From assembly GCF_007830295.1 (NCBI RefSeq), contig NZ_VLKC01000002.1, positions 2,330,670 through 2,394,669 on the forward strand: a stretch of 64,000 nucleotides of DNA, in the 5' to 3' direction. The notes below the pieces were generated by a model. That model did not search any database, was not told where the DNA came from, and saw nothing but the letters and a program-made list of their open reading frames with translations. This stretch comes from Sporomusa sp. KB1 (GTDB lineage Bacteria; Bacillota; Negativicutes; Sporomusales; Sporomusaceae). Below, piece by piece: positions 16,527 through 25,749 of this stretch. The first letter of the stretch is position 1; every line of letters starts with the position of its first letter. The position numbers and the translations under genes are program-made.

Positions 16527-17987
16527 ATGGAACAGGAACTTAGAGTACGATTTGCTCCCAGCCCGACCGGACCGTTTCATATCGGTGGAGCACGGTCTGC
16601 ACTGTTTAATTGGCTGCTGGCCCGCAAAGAGGGTGGTAAGCTAATTCTAAGGATTGAAGATACTGACTTAGAACGTTCTACCAGGGAATCTGAGGAGAAT
16701 ATCAAGGCTTCTTTGCGTTGGCTGGGAATTGAATGGGACGAGGGAATTGATATAGGCGGCGAATATGGTCCTTACCGTCAGACTGAGCGTCTTGATATTT
16801 ATCGCCAATATACGCAAAAATTGCTGGCTAGCGGACAGGCCTACTACTGCTACTGCAGCGAAGAAGAGCTTGATGCTGAGCGTCAGCGGCAACTGGATAA
16901 TGGTGAAAATCCCCACTATACCGGACGCTGTTGTGACTTGAGTCCGGCTGAGCGTGAGCGGTTTATCGCCGAAGGCCGCAAACCTACTGTACGTTTTCGC
17001 GTACCGGAAAATCAGCAAATTGTTTTTAAAGACATGGTGCGGGATACGGTAAGTTTTGAATCAAATGGTGTGGGCGACTTTGTTATTGTGAAGTCGGACG
17101 GTATTCCCGTATATAACTATGCTGTGGTGCTTGATGATGCACTGATGAAGATAACCCATGTTATTCGGGCAGAAGAACATTTATCTAATACACCTCGCCA
17201 AGTATTGCTATATCAGGCGCTTGGTCTGCCACTGCCCCAGTTTGGACACATTTCTCTTATCCTCGGTAAAGATCGTACCAAGATGAGTAAGCGCCATGGC
17301 GCGACCTCAGTCGAACAATATAAAAACTTGGGTTATTTGCCTGAAGGAATTGTGAATTTCCTAGCTCTTTTAGGCTGGGCACCTGCCGGAGAAGAAGAAA
17401 TATTCAACCAGGAAGAACTGATTCAGGCATTTTCCATGGAACGGGTAGCAAAAAATCCAGCTGTGTTTGATGTAGACAAGCTTAACTACATAAACGCTCA
17501 TTATATTAAGCAAGCCAGCCCGGAACTTATTACAGAGCTAGCTTTGCCGCATCTCCAGGCAGCCGGTTTTATTGGGGAAGAGTTGACGACTCCGCAGCGG
17601 GAGTGGCTGGTGAAGGTGGTGGCTGAGCTTCAAGGCTATATCAGCTATGCGGCCCAAATAACAGAACATATTGGTGTTTTCTTTAATGATGATATCAACT
17701 TTGAGAATGAAGAGGCGCATGAGATTATGAAAGACGCTGATATTCCCAAAGTTATGGAGGCTTTTAAAACCAAGCTGACTGCGTTAGAGCAAGTAGAACC
17801 GGCAGCTGTTCAGGCTATATTAAAAGGCATTACCAAAGAGTTGAAACTGGGTGGTAAAAAGGTATATATGCCTGTCCGGATTGCTATAACAGGTAATATG
17901 CATGGGCTAGAGCTGATTAATCTTATTCCGCTGCTTGGTAAAGAGCGTACATTGGCGAGAATGGATTGCCTGATTGCTAAGATCTAA
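16527..17987 (+). CDS. gltX: Glutamyl-tRNA synthetase
   Basis: 486 aa, normal length. Class I synthetase with PSPTGPFHIGGARSAL (HIGH region, about residues 9-24), a zinc-type insert with CYCSEEE and CCDLS (about 108-150), and the KMSKS-like RTKMSKRHG (about 250-258). It charges tRNA-Glu and in organisms of this kind probably also tRNA-Gln, to be amidated later; the latter is inferred. AAGGGGTACAT precedes the ATG. No convincing terminator is seen in the 80 bases after it. Confidence 0.96.
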   Translation: MEQELRVRFAPSPTGPFHIGGARSALFNWLLARKEGGKLILRIEDTDLERSTRESEENIKASLRWLGIEWDEGIDIGGEYGPYRQTERLDIYRQYTQKLLASGQAYYCYCSEEELDAERQRQLDNGENPHYTGRCCDLSPAERERFIAEGRKPTVRFRVPENQQIVFKDMVRDTVSFESNGVGDFVIVKSDGIPVYNYAVVLDDALMKITHVIRAEEHLSNTPRQVLLYQALGLPLPQFGHISLILGKDRTKMSKRHGATSVEQYKNLGYLPEGIVNFLALLGWAPAGEEEIFNQEELIQAFSMERVAKNPAVFDVDKLNYINAHYIKQASPELITELALPHLQAAGFIGEELTTPQREWLVKVVAELQGYISYAAQITEHIGVFFNDDINFENEEAHEIMKDADIPKVMEAFKTKLTALEQVEPAAVQAILKGITKELKLGGKKVYMPVRIAITGNMHGLELINLIPLLGKERTLARMDCLIAKI

Positions 17988-18069
17988 GCTTGTACAGGCG
18001 CTTGCATTGAACGAAACATTAGGTCAGTATAGGGCAGTTGGTTAATTTATTGATTGCGGTGAATGTAGC

Positions 18070-18099
18070 TTGACATGGTCAAGCTGGCATTAGTATAAT
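18070..18099 (+). promoter_or_regulatory. promoter of the cysE-cysS T-box transcript
   Basis: TTGACA (18070-18075), 18 bases, TATAAT (18094-18099), a few bases before the T-box leader. Confidence 0.85.
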
Positions 18100-18117
18100 T
18101 TATTTATAAACCTATTT

Positions 18118-18358
18118 GTATATGTAAAATGCGAGGACCAGAAGAAGTATGTGTTTACCTCCCTTAGAGAGGCACTGTCACCGGCTGTAAGCAGTGCTGG
18201 GAAAGGTTTCGCTGAAATGCATCTGGTAGCAGGTGAGCTGAAAGATAAGTAGGCCATCCCGGTCACTGCCGTTATCAGTATTAAGCAGGGGTATTATGCC
18301 CAAGCAGAGTGGAACCACGGGCCACCGTCTCTGTATAGAGACGGTGGCTTTATATTTT
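18118..18358 (+). promoter_or_regulatory. T-box riboswitch, specific for tRNA-Cys
   Basis: The T-box signature AGAGTGGAACCACGGG (18305-18320) is followed by a strong terminator hairpin: GCCACCGTCTCT (18321-18332) with AGAGACGGTGGC, then T-rich. The likely specifier codon in Stem I is TGC (18218-18220), which is Cys. The T-box bulge TGGA would pair with an acceptor end TCCA, and bacterial tRNA-Cys has U73, so both contacts agree. Uncharged tRNA-Cys should favour the antiterminator and switch on cysE-cysS. The leader precedes cysE by about 30 bases. Confidence 0.93.
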
Positions 18359-18387
18359 GTTCTAAATTAAGCTAGGGAGGGAATAAT

Positions 18388-19065
18388 ATGTTTACCCGGA
18401 TTAAAAAGGACATTAGCGTAGTGTTTGACCGTGACCCGGCAGCAAAGAGTGTGCTTGAAGTATTGTTATGCTACCCGGGGCTGCATGCCATCTGGCTGTA
18501 TCGTATTTCCAATTATTTGTTTAAACGCGGCTGGGTATTATTACCACGAATGATTTGCTATTTTAACCGCTTGTTAACTGGTGTGGATGTTCACCCGGGA
18601 GCCACAATTGGCGAGGGGCTGTTTATTGATCATGCAACCGGTGTGGTTATTGGCGAGACCTGTATTATCGGCAATAATGTTACCTTGTATCAAGGTGTAA
18701 CATTAGGTGGTACTGGTAAGGAAAAAGGCAAGCGTCACCCAACTATTGGTAACAATGTTGTTGTAGCCAGCGGCGCTAAGGTATTAGGCTCATTCACTGT
18801 TGGTGACAATTCGAAAATTGGGGCCGGTTCGGTTGTATTGCGTGAGGTTCCGCCTAATTCTACCGTTGTTGGCATACCTGGCAGGATTGTCTGGCATGAC
18901 GGCGTAAAAATAAAAGGCCGCCCCGATTTGGACGGGATTGATCTTGAGCATGATAATTTGCCTGATCCTGTAGTAGAAATGATGAACTGTATGCAACGCA
19001 ATATAATGAGAATGGAAGCACGTATCGGACACTTGGAAAAGGAGTTAGAAAAGCATGAGTCTTAA
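18388..19065 (+). CDS. cysE: Serine O-acetyltransferase
   Basis: 225 aa. A helical N-terminal part (about 1-60) is followed by a left-handed beta-helix of hexapeptide repeats ([20 protein letters not shown] and later [19 protein letters not shown]) with the catalytic DH in FIDHATG. It acetylates serine with acetyl-CoA for cysteine synthesis. Start ATG after AGGGAGGGAATAAT. It is controlled by the cysteine T-box and overlaps cysS by 11 bases, so supply and charging of cysteine are linked. Confidence 0.96.
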   Translation: MFTRIKKDISVVFDRDPAAKSVLEVLLCYPGLHAIWLYRISNYLFKRGWVLLPRMICYFNRLLTGVDVHPGATIGEGLFIDHATGVVIGETCIIGNNVTLYQGVTLGGTGKEKGKRHPTIGNNVVVASGAKVLGSFTVGDNSKIGAGSVVLREVPPNSTVVGIPGRIVWHDGVKIKGRPDLDGIDLEHDNLPDPVVEMMNCMQRNIMRMEARIGHLEKELEKHES

Positions 19066-20497
19066 AGTGTATAATACCCTGACAAAGCAAAAAGAAGAAT
19101 TTGTACCAATAACGCCGGGAAAAGTTAAAATGTATGTTTGCGGTGTCACTCCCTATAATCACCCCCATATTGGTAATGCCCGGCCGTTTATTACCTGGGA
19201 TGTCATCCGCCGGTATCTTGAGTACTCAGGCTATGAGGTCTATCATATTCAAAACTTTACAGATATTGATGACAAAATCATTAATACAGCTAATGGAGAA
19301 AAAGTTACTTGGGATGTAATCGCCAACAGGTATATTGCCTCTTATTTTGAGGTTATGGATAAGCTAAATATTCGTCATGCCCATGTATATCCTAAAGTTT
19401 CTCAACATATTCCCGAGATTGTGACCATGGTTAAAACCCTTATTGACAAGGGTTTTGCCTATGAGACGGGCGGTGATGTCTATTACAGTGTCGAAGCTTT
19501 TCAAGGCTATGGCAAATTGAGTGGACGAAACCTCGAAGATATGAAGGCTGGGGCAAGGGTTGATGTTGATGTACGAAAAAAACATCCCATGGACTTTGCT
19601 TTATGGAAAAGTGCTAAGCCGGGTGAACCGTCTTGGGATAGTCCTTGGGGACAGGGAAGACCAGGGTGGCATATTGAATGCTCAGTGATGTCATATAAAT
19701 ATCTGGGTGCCAGCTTCGACTTCCACGGGGGCGGTAGTGATTTGGTATTTCCACATCATGAAAATGAAATTGCCCAATCAGAAGCCTTCACGGGTATAGA
19801 ACCTTTTGTACGATATTGGCTGCACAATGGATTTATAACAATTAATGAAGAGAAAATGAGCAAGTCACTAGGAAACTTCTTCTTAGTAATTGATATACTA
19901 GAGCACTTTCGTCCGGAAATTTTACGATTTTTTATTTTGTCAACCCATTACCGGAGTCCCTTGGATTTTAGTGATGAACGTATGCAAGAGGCTGCACGCA
20001 GCTTAGAAAGGCTAAAAACTGCTGAGGCAAACTTACGGCAGCTAAAAACCTTGCCGGCGGCAAATGGTGGTGAAGAATCAGCGGCGCTTTCGCAGGCGGC
20101 TGCTCAAGCTACGGCTGAATTCAAGGCTGCTATGGATGATGATTTTAATACAGCGCTAGCGATTGGCACCATGTTTGGTCTGGCAAAAGAGATTAATATC
20201 TACCACAGTAAAGTTGCTGGCGGTAAAGCAGGGGTGGACGCTGGTGCTCTACAGCAGGCTGACAGGGCCTACGTACAGATGGCGGAGGTGCTGGGTATAT
20301 TAAACGACACTGGTGCTGGTACGCAGGATGCAAATGCCGAGTTGGTAAATGAATTAATGAATATCATTATTGAGATAAGACAAGAAGCCCGCAAGAAAAA
20401 GGATTGGACGACAGCTGACCAAATCCGGGATAAATTGGCCGCAACTGGTATTGTTCTTGAAGACTCACCGCAAGGAGTAAGGTGGAAAAGACAGTGA
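19055..20497 (+). CDS. cysS: Cysteinyl-tRNA synthetase
   Basis: 480 aa. Class I synthetase with the HIGH motif in [10 protein letters not shown] (about 32-41), zinc ligands in MYVCGVT and HIECSVMS and in [10 protein letters not shown], and KMSKS in [11 protein letters not shown] (about 267-277). It charges tRNA-Cys in the cytoplasm. AAAAGGAG lies before the ATG inside cysE. It is in the T-box operon and overlaps both cysE and mrnC. Confidence 0.97.
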   Translation: MSLKVYNTLTKQKEEFVPITPGKVKMYVCGVTPYNHPHIGNARPFITWDVIRRYLEYSGYEVYHIQNFTDIDDKIINTANGEKVTWDVIANRYIASYFEVMDKLNIRHAHVYPKVSQHIPEIVTMVKTLIDKGFAYETGGDVYYSVEAFQGYGKLSGRNLEDMKAGARVDVDVRKKHPMDFALWKSAKPGEPSWDSPWGQGRPGWHIECSVMSYKYLGASFDFHGGGSDLVFPHHENEIAQSEAFTGIEPFVRYWLHNGFITINEEKMSKSLGNFFLVIDILEHFRPEILRFFILSTHYRSPLDFSDERMQEAARSLERLKTAEANLRQLKTLPAANGGEESAALSQAAAQATAEFKAAMDDDFNTALAIGTMFGLAKEINIYHSKVAGGKAGVDAGALQQADRAYVQMAEVLGILNDTGAGTQDANAELVNELMNIIIEIRQEARKKKDWTTADQIRDKLAATGIVLEDSPQGVRWKRQ

Positions 20498-20979
20498 ACT
20501 TTGACCACTATCAAAAGCTAGTAGATAACTTTTTTACCGTAGATGAAACCGGGGAACTTTCTCCGGCTAAATATAAGGACATTCCAATTGAACGACTGCC
20601 GGCTTTGGTGTTGGCCTATATTGGTGATGCATATTTTACCTTATATGTACGTACCCGTTTGCTCGGTTATGAACAAAACAAGGTACGAGTGCTTCATGAT
20701 TTTGATGCTAAGATTGTCTCTGCTGTGATGCAGTCCAAAGCAGTTAAAGCTCTGGAAGCTGAGCTTTTGCCTGAAGAGACAGATATTGTGCGGAGGGGAC
20801 GCAATGCTAAATCAAGTGTGCCCAAGAGCGCGTCTGTTGCTGAATACCGTGCAGCGACTGGTTTTGAAGCGCTCATTGGGTACCTGTACTTGCAAAAGCA
20901 GCAGGATAGATTGTCGGAAATTGTGGACAGGGCGTTTGCTGTTATTTCCCGGGAAATGACAAATAGTTCCCCCAAATAA
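20482..20979 (+). CDS. mrnC: Mini-ribonuclease III
   Basis: 165 aa. RNase III catalytic fold without a double-stranded RNA-binding domain; the signature region LPALVLAYIGDAYFTLYVRTRL carries the Asp of the metal site and RAATGFEALIGYLYL the second acidic site. In Bacillus it matures 23S rRNA. A GTG at 20482 (after AAGGAGTAA) overlaps cysS by 16 bases; a GTG four codons later is an alternative. The downstream thyX begins 21 bases further. Confidence 0.94.
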   Translation: MEKTVNFDHYQKLVDNFFTVDETGELSPAKYKDIPIERLPALVLAYIGDAYFTLYVRTRLLGYEQNKVRVLHDFDAKIVSAVMQSKAVKALEAELLPEETDIVRRGRNAKSSVPKSASVAEYRAATGFEALIGYLYLQKQQDRLSEIVDRAFAVISREMTNSSPK

Positions 20980-21000
20980 CAAAAAGGGAGAGTTGCCGTC

Positions 21001-21681
21001 ATGAAAATAAAATTAATTAAATATACACCGGAACCGGAACGGGCGGTGGCTATGTCAGCACGTCTTTGCTATTCAGCTGCTGGTGCGGAAGAATTAGAGC
21101 AGAGTATGTCTGAGGCGCAAATAGATAAGCTAATTAAAAAACTAAGTAATATGGGACACTTATCGACCTTCGAGCATGTTAGCTTCACCTTTGCGATTGA
21201 AGGAATTTCCCGGGTGTTGACCCATCAACTTGTCCGTCACCGCATTGCCTCTTATTCCCAACAGTCCCAACGCTATGTTGCCGAACACGGTTTTGAGTAT
21301 ATTGTTCCACCAAGCATTGCTGTTAAGCCTGAAGCCAAAGCCAAATATGATACACTTATGAACCAAGTTCAACAAATCTATGATGAGCTGCTGGGAATGG
21401 GCGTACATCAGGAAGATGCCCGCTATGTACTAGCTAATGCTACCGAAACCAAAATTGTTGTAACCATGAATGCACGCTCTCTCTTGCATTTTTTCGAAAA
21501 ACGTTGTTGCCAGCGAGCCCAGTGGGAGATTCGCAATTTGGCTGATGCCATGCTCCGAGAGGTGCAGGCAGTAGCACCGCGCTTATTTACTAAAGCAGGG
21601 CCTGCATGTGTGGCGCTTGGATATTGTCCTGAGGGCGAAATGTCCTGTGGACGTTTGGCAGGAGTTATCGCAAATAAGTAG
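21001..21681 (+). CDS. thyX: Flavin-dependent thymidylate synthase
   Basis: 226 aa. The ThyX motif appears as [14 protein letters not shown] (about residues 79-92), with further FAD/dUMP contacts in [23 protein letters not shown]. It makes dTMP from dUMP with methylenetetrahydrofolate and reduced FAD, independent of ThyA. AGGGAGAG lies before the ATG. In Bacillus this place between mrnC and rlmB has no thyX, so the gene is an addition typical of other Firmicute groups. Confidence 0.95.
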   Translation: MKIKLIKYTPEPERAVAMSARLCYSAAGAEELEQSMSEAQIDKLIKKLSNMGHLSTFEHVSFTFAIEGISRVLTHQLVRHRIASYSQQSQRYVAEHGFEYIVPPSIAVKPEAKAKYDTLMNQVQQIYDELLGMGVHQEDARYVLANATETKIVVTMNARSLLHFFEKRCCQRAQWEIRNLADAMLREVQAVAPRLFTKAGPACVALGYCPEGEMSCGRLAGVIANK

Positions 21682-21758
21682 AAAGTACAACATAAAGAGA
21701 AGTGCATACATACGAATTAGTTTAAACAATACGTTAAATGTGGTGGAGGGAATTTACT

Positions 21759-22814
21759 GTGCAGCGTGTACTTCAGGGAAATATTAGTGCTGGGATGACA
21801 TTGGCTCAGCCAATATATGGAATTAATGGTCAGGTAATAATAAATAGCGGTGTAGAACTTAGTGCATTTCATATTTCCAAAATTGCACAGTTGGATGTTA
21901 AGTATATTTATGTGCAAGGAGAAGCACAATTAATTGATGAGAATGATACGGTAGCTCAAAATGCCAAAAGTGAATTTGTGTTAGCATCCCATTTGTCGCT
22001 TGATGAAATACGAGTAGGTAAATATGTTCAAATCGAACACATAAAAGGCCGGGTAATGACACTGTTGGATGAGTGTTGCATGCATAAGGAACTGCAGCCT
22101 TTATTTACTGTCATGCAGAATTGTAATGATTATCTGTTTAAACACGCTGTTTGTGGGTACTTCTTTGCCATGATGATTGGGATTGGCTGTGGTATAGAAG
22201 GCATGCGGCTACGAGATTTGGGATTGGGGGCTTTGCTGCGGGATGTGGGGATGATTACAATTTCTCGGGATATACTTAATAAGCCTGGTACCTTAACCCC
22301 GGAGGAGATGGCTATTGTAAAGCAGCATACAGAGAAAGGCCATGAAATACTTCATCGTAATTCAGAAATAAGTTTAGCTGCAGCCAATTGTGCGTTGCAG
22401 CACCATGAACGATTTGATGGCAGTGGTTATCCACGGGGGGCAAAAGGCGACAATATTCATGAGTTTGCGCAAATTACAGCACTGGCAGATGTATATTCTT
22501 CCATGACGGCGAATACTCCCTACCGCAAAGCGTTATCTGTCTATGATGCCCTGGCGATTATTGAGAAAGCCGGAGCCGCGTATTTTAACCCTAAACTTAT
22601 TCGGGTTTTAGTTAGTAATGTGGCTATTTATCCGTTGGGGGCCATTGTCCGATTGAATAATCAAGTAGTAGGCATTGTTAATGATTATGCTGACGAATTA
22701 AGAACTAAACCCATTCTTAAGATAACTAAAAATGAGGCCGGTGAGCGTGTCAATCAAACAGTAACGATTGATATGGAAGCTAACCCTACTATTTATATTG
22801 CTGATGTTTCCTGA
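21759..22814 (+). CDS. HD-GYP domain protein with degenerate HD site
   Basis: 351 aa from the GTG at 21759, 8 bases after GGAGGG; a frame start at 21738 lies inside that site. Residues 1-60 look like a small DUF3391-type N-terminal domain. The HD-GYP domain (about 115-290) keeps HHERFDGSGYP (215-225) and the helix LADVYSSMTANTPYRKA. At the HD dyad the sequence is LLRDVGM, so the metal-binding His is Arg161 and the usual Lys of HDIGK is Met. Classic HD-GYP proteins hydrolyse c-di-GMP; this one may have lost activity and act as a binder or scaffold. A terminator follows. Confidence 0.88.
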   Translation: MQRVLQGNISAGMTLAQPIYGINGQVIINSGVELSAFHISKIAQLDVKYIYVQGEAQLIDENDTVAQNAKSEFVLASHLSLDEIRVGKYVQIEHIKGRVMTLLDECCMHKELQPLFTVMQNCNDYLFKHAVCGYFFAMMIGIGCGIEGMRLRDLGLGALLRDVGMITISRDILNKPGTLTPEEMAIVKQHTEKGHEILHRNSEISLAAANCALQHHERFDGSGYPRGAKGDNIHEFAQITALADVYSSMTANTPYRKALSVYDALAIIEKAGAAYFNPKLIRVLVSNVAIYPLGAIVRLNNQVVGIVNDYADELRTKPILKITKNEAGERVNQTVTIDMEANPTIYIADVS

Positions 22815-22843
22815 AAATCGCGGCATACACCCGCAAGACTCCT

Positions 22844-22877
22844 AAAAAAACGGCAGGATTATATTCTGCCGTTTTTT
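22844..22877 (+). terminator. terminator after the HD-GYP gene (bidirectional)
   Basis: AAAAAACGGCAG pairs with CTGCCGTTTTTT around nine bases; A-run and T-run make it active on both strands. Confidence 0.92.
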
Positions 22878-22927
22878 CATAATAATAACTATAAAAAATG
22901 AGGCATAAGCCGGAGGAGCGAATCATC

Positions 22928-23680
22928 ATGTCTGAGGATGCAGAAATTATTGTAGGACGCAATAGTGTGCTTGAGGCGCTGAAAGCCGGGCGGTCACTAA
23001 ATAAAATTTTTGTTGCTAAAGGTGAACGCCAGGGGTCGGTTCGCGAGATTATTAGTCAAGCCCGCGAGCAGGGAATCATTATACAAGAAGTGGATGTTGC
23101 TAAACTTGAGCAACTTTCAGCCGGAGTGCGTCACCAAGGAGTAGTCGCTATGGCGGCACCAGTAGCTTATGTTGAGGTTGATGATATTTTATCGATTGCC
23201 TATGGAAAAAATGAGCCGCCATTTTTAGTTCTTTTAGATGAACTTGCTGATCCACATAATGTTGGAGCTATATTACGGACTGCAGATGCCAGTGGTGTTC
23301 ACGGTGTACTTATACCTAAACGGCGTAGTTGTCCACTAACCCAAACTGTGGCGAAAACATCCGCAGGAGCGGTTGAGCATGTACCTGTTGCCAGGATAGG
23401 TAATGTATCACAGAACCTAAAAGCCTTAAAAAAACAGGGCCTTTGGGTAGTGGGGGCCGATATGGATGGTACAAAAAATTATTATGAAGCCGATCTTACA
23501 GGGCCGGTAGTAATTGTTGTCGGCAGTGAGGGAGCGGGGATGGGGCGATTGACTAAAGAGGCTTGTGATTTTATTGTGAAGATTCCTATGCGCGGACAGA
23601 TCGCGTCATTAAATGCCTCTGTCGCCTGTTCCTTGCTGCTGTATGAAGTTCTAAGACAAAGGGAGCTGAATGGAAAGTGA
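22928..23680 (+). CDS. rlmB: 23S rRNA (guanosine-2'-O-)-methyltransferase RlmB (TrmH family)
   Basis: 250 aa from the ATG at 22928, 11 bases after GGAGG; a frame start ten codons earlier has no site. The N-terminal L30e-like substrate domain begins IIVGRNSVLEALKAG. The SPOUT domain has the knot motifs LDELADPHNVGAILRTADA, VVIVVGSEGAGM and IPMRGQIASLNASVACSLLLYE. It 2'-O-methylates G2251-type residues in 23S rRNA with AdoMet. It overlaps the next gene by four bases (GTGA). Confidence 0.93.
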   Translation: MSEDAEIIVGRNSVLEALKAGRSLNKIFVAKGERQGSVREIISQAREQGIIIQEVDVAKLEQLSAGVRHQGVVAMAAPVAYVEVDDILSIAYGKNEPPFLVLLDELADPHNVGAILRTADASGVHGVLIPKRRSCPLTQTVAKTSAGAVEHVPVARIGNVSQNLKALKKQGLWVVGADMDGTKNYYEADLTGPVVIVVGSEGAGMGRLTKEACDFIVKIPMRGQIASLNASVACSLLLYEVLRQRELNGK

Positions 23681-25026
23681 AACGTTGGGCCGGTATTATT
23701 CTGGCAGTGACGGTAAGTATTGCAGGGATAGCCGTTTTTGGGCTGGTCAGGCCATTGTTTTCGCAAACCGTTTATGCGGGGGTAGCTATTGCTAATGTCG
23801 AAGTTGGCGGAAAAACCCGGGAGGAAGTAGCGCAACTGCTCGTCACCTGGCAAAAGGATCAAAAAACCAGGCCCATTTTATTGTCTTATGAAGATACAAC
23901 ATTTCGTATCGAGCCTGAAAATCTTGATTATAGTATTGATGAAGAGGCAACAGCTGAGGCCGTATGGATGTTTGGACGCGAAGGCCCCGTATGGGACAGG
24001 TTGAAAAAAATTCGTAATGCTGAGGCTGAGGGCTGGTCTATCCCCCTAAGGATCAAGTATAATGAAAATAAATTAGATAGCATAGCAGAACAACTGCAAG
24101 AGACAGTTAACCGTCCGCCCTGTAACGCGACCTTAAGTCTGTGGACCGGAAGAGTTGTACCAGAGGAAGAGGGGCGTGAACTTAATGTAACTGAACTAAA
24201 AGAACTAATACTTCTTGCCCTTAATCGAGCCGATGCCAGTACAGCTGCTTTGCCAGTTACTCCGGTTTATCCCGAAATTACGGCCAGCGATCTTGCTGAA
24301 AACGGTATCCAAGAACTTGTGGCTATGTATACTACCCAATTTAATACGGAGGATGTTAACCGGACAGCCAATGTAAAATTGTCAGCACAGAAGATTGCCG
24401 GTAAACTACTGTATCCCGGCCAAATTTTTTCTTATAATGATACTGTTGGACCACGGGAGAAGTCACAGGGATTCAAAGAAGCGATGGAGATAATTAATGG
24501 TGAGTTTGTACCCGGAGTAGGCGGAGGTGTGTGTCAGGTTTCATCAACCTTATATAATGCGGTACTCTTGTCAGGACTTGCTATTGTTGAACGTACGAAT
24601 CATTCTAAACCGCTTTCCTACGTACCGCTGGGACGGGATGCTACTGTTGTGTACAATATACTTGATTTTAAATTTGTTAACAACAGTCCTGCACCGGTTA
24701 TGATTATGGCTGAAACTATAGGCAATAAGCTCAATGTAGGTATATTTGGTCAGCGGCTGCTTGAAAAAAGTATTGATATTATTACAACCCAGCAGCAAGT
24801 TATTCAGCCAGCGATTATAAAAGAATCTGACCCAGCACTCCTGCCTGGTGAAAATAAAGTAGAAAGGCAAGGGAAGCCTGGGTATGAAGTAACTGTTGTA
24901 CGCATCACACGTAACAGCGCAGGTAAAGAATTACAACGTGAAATCGTATCGCATGACAAATACGCTCCAGATAATACACTAATACGGTTTGGGCCAGAGC
25001 CTAAAGCGGTACAATCAAAGCTGTAG
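23677..25026 (+). CDS. VanW-family cell-wall protein
   Basis: 449 aa, GTG start overlapping the rlmB stop. One N-terminal transmembrane or signal segment (about 4-25), then a putative peptidoglycan-binding (PGBD) region (about 35-200), then the VanW domain (about 225-350) with YPGQIFSYNDTVGPR, GEFVPGVGGGVCQVSSTLYN and ERTNHSKPLSYVPLGRDATV, and a beta-rich C-terminus. VanW proteins are extracytoplasmic and linked with glycopeptide resistance clusters, but the reaction is unknown. There is no van operon here. A structural or sensing role in the wall is inferred only. Confidence 0.88.
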   Translation: MKRWAGIILAVTVSIAGIAVFGLVRPLFSQTVYAGVAIANVEVGGKTREEVAQLLVTWQKDQKTRPILLSYEDTTFRIEPENLDYSIDEEATAEAVWMFGREGPVWDRLKKIRNAEAEGWSIPLRIKYNENKLDSIAEQLQETVNRPPCNATLSLWTGRVVPEEEGRELNVTELKELILLALNRADASTAALPVTPVYPEITASDLAENGIQELVAMYTTQFNTEDVNRTANVKLSAQKIAGKLLYPGQIFSYNDTVGPREKSQGFKEAMEIINGEFVPGVGGGVCQVSSTLYNAVLLSGLAIVERTNHSKPLSYVPLGRDATVVYNILDFKFVNNSPAPVMIMAETIGNKLNVGIFGQRLLEKSIDIITTQQQVIQPAIIKESDPALLPGENKVERQGKPGYEVTVVRITRNSAGKELQREIVSHDKYAPDNTLIRFGPEPKAVQSKL

Positions 25027-25065
25027 CCGCTATCTGCAGGAGATAAGATTGGAGAATTTTTCTCA

Positions 25066-25584
25066 ATGGAATTGTTAATTGTTGACGGCTATAATGTGAT
25101 TAACGCTTGGCCTGAACTCATTGCTATTAGAGATAATCTAGAATATGCCCGTGACAAACTCGTGGATATAATCAGTGAATACGGCGCATATAAAAGATTT
25201 AGGACAATAATAGTATTTGATGCTCATTTGACAACAGAAAAAAGTGTCAGCCAAAGTAGAACTGGCGTGCTTACGGTGATTTATACGAAAGAAGGCGAAA
25301 CAGCTGACAGCTATATTGAAAAAATGGTATACGACCTTGGCCGCCACAATAAGAGAATCTATGTTGTTACCTCCGACTGGGCCGAGCAAATGTTTATTTT
25401 AGGAGCAGGAGCTTATCGGATATCGGCGCGGGAACTAAAAAATGATATTGACGCTGTCAAAAAGGAAATCGCGGCCGGCCTGTCGCGAAAGATAGTAGCG
25501 CGAGACCGCCATGAAGTTGGCAGCCGTCTGGAAGCAGATATCTTAAAACGTCTTGATGCTATGCGACGTGATGGGCTTGACTAA
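25066..25584 (+). CDS. rae1: Ribosome-associated NYN-domain endonuclease Rae1 (YacP)
   Basis: 172 aa. NYN/PIN-like fold with LLIVDGYNVINAWPEL at the start (catalytic Asp), IIVFDAH, GETADSYIEKMVYDL and YVVTSDWAEQ. In Bacillus the orthologue Rae1 enters the ribosomal A site and cleaves certain mRNAs. The ribosome binding site is weak (TTGGAGAA, 11 bases before the ATG). Order rlmB-(vanW)-rae1-sigH matches the Bacillus order apart from the inserted gene. The sigH promoter overlaps its stop codon. Confidence 0.88.
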   Translation: MELLIVDGYNVINAWPELIAIRDNLEYARDKLVDIISEYGAYKRFRTIIVFDAHLTTEKSVSQSRTGVLTVIYTKEGETADSYIEKMVYDLGRHNKRIYVVTSDWAEQMFILGAGAYRISARELKNDIDAVKKEIAAGLSRKIVARDRHEVGSRLEADILKRLDAMRRDGLD

Positions 25585-25605
25585 CTTAGTTCGAACAAGT
25601 ATAAT
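25577..25605 (+). promoter_or_regulatory. promoter upstream of sigH
   Basis: TTGACT (25577-25582), 17 bases, TATAAT (25600-25605). It covers the last codons of rae1. A terminator-like hairpin follows about 24 bases after the expected start. Confidence 0.75.
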
Positions 25606-25634
25606 CTATATGACAGACACGCGGCGAGGCTGCG

Positions 25635-25665
25635 GCACTAAGATCTTTAGTGCATTTTTATTTTT
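25635..25665 (+). terminator. terminator or attenuator between rae1 and sigH
   Basis: GCACTAA pairs with TTAGTGC around five bases and is followed by ATTTTTATTTTTC. It would end the rae1 transcript but also stands between the promoter at 25577 and sigH. Confidence 0.7.
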
Positions 25666-25749
25666 CTATGGTATGCAAATGCTGTGCAGAGAAAAAGTGG
25701 GGTTGTGCTCACTTATAGGCAGTAAAAGAAAACTTATGGGGGCGATGCG

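Noticed and set aside
18218..18220. Glycine as T-box specificity
   Set aside because: tRNA-Gly also has U73, but the specifier TGC and the downstream cysE-cysS point to Cys.
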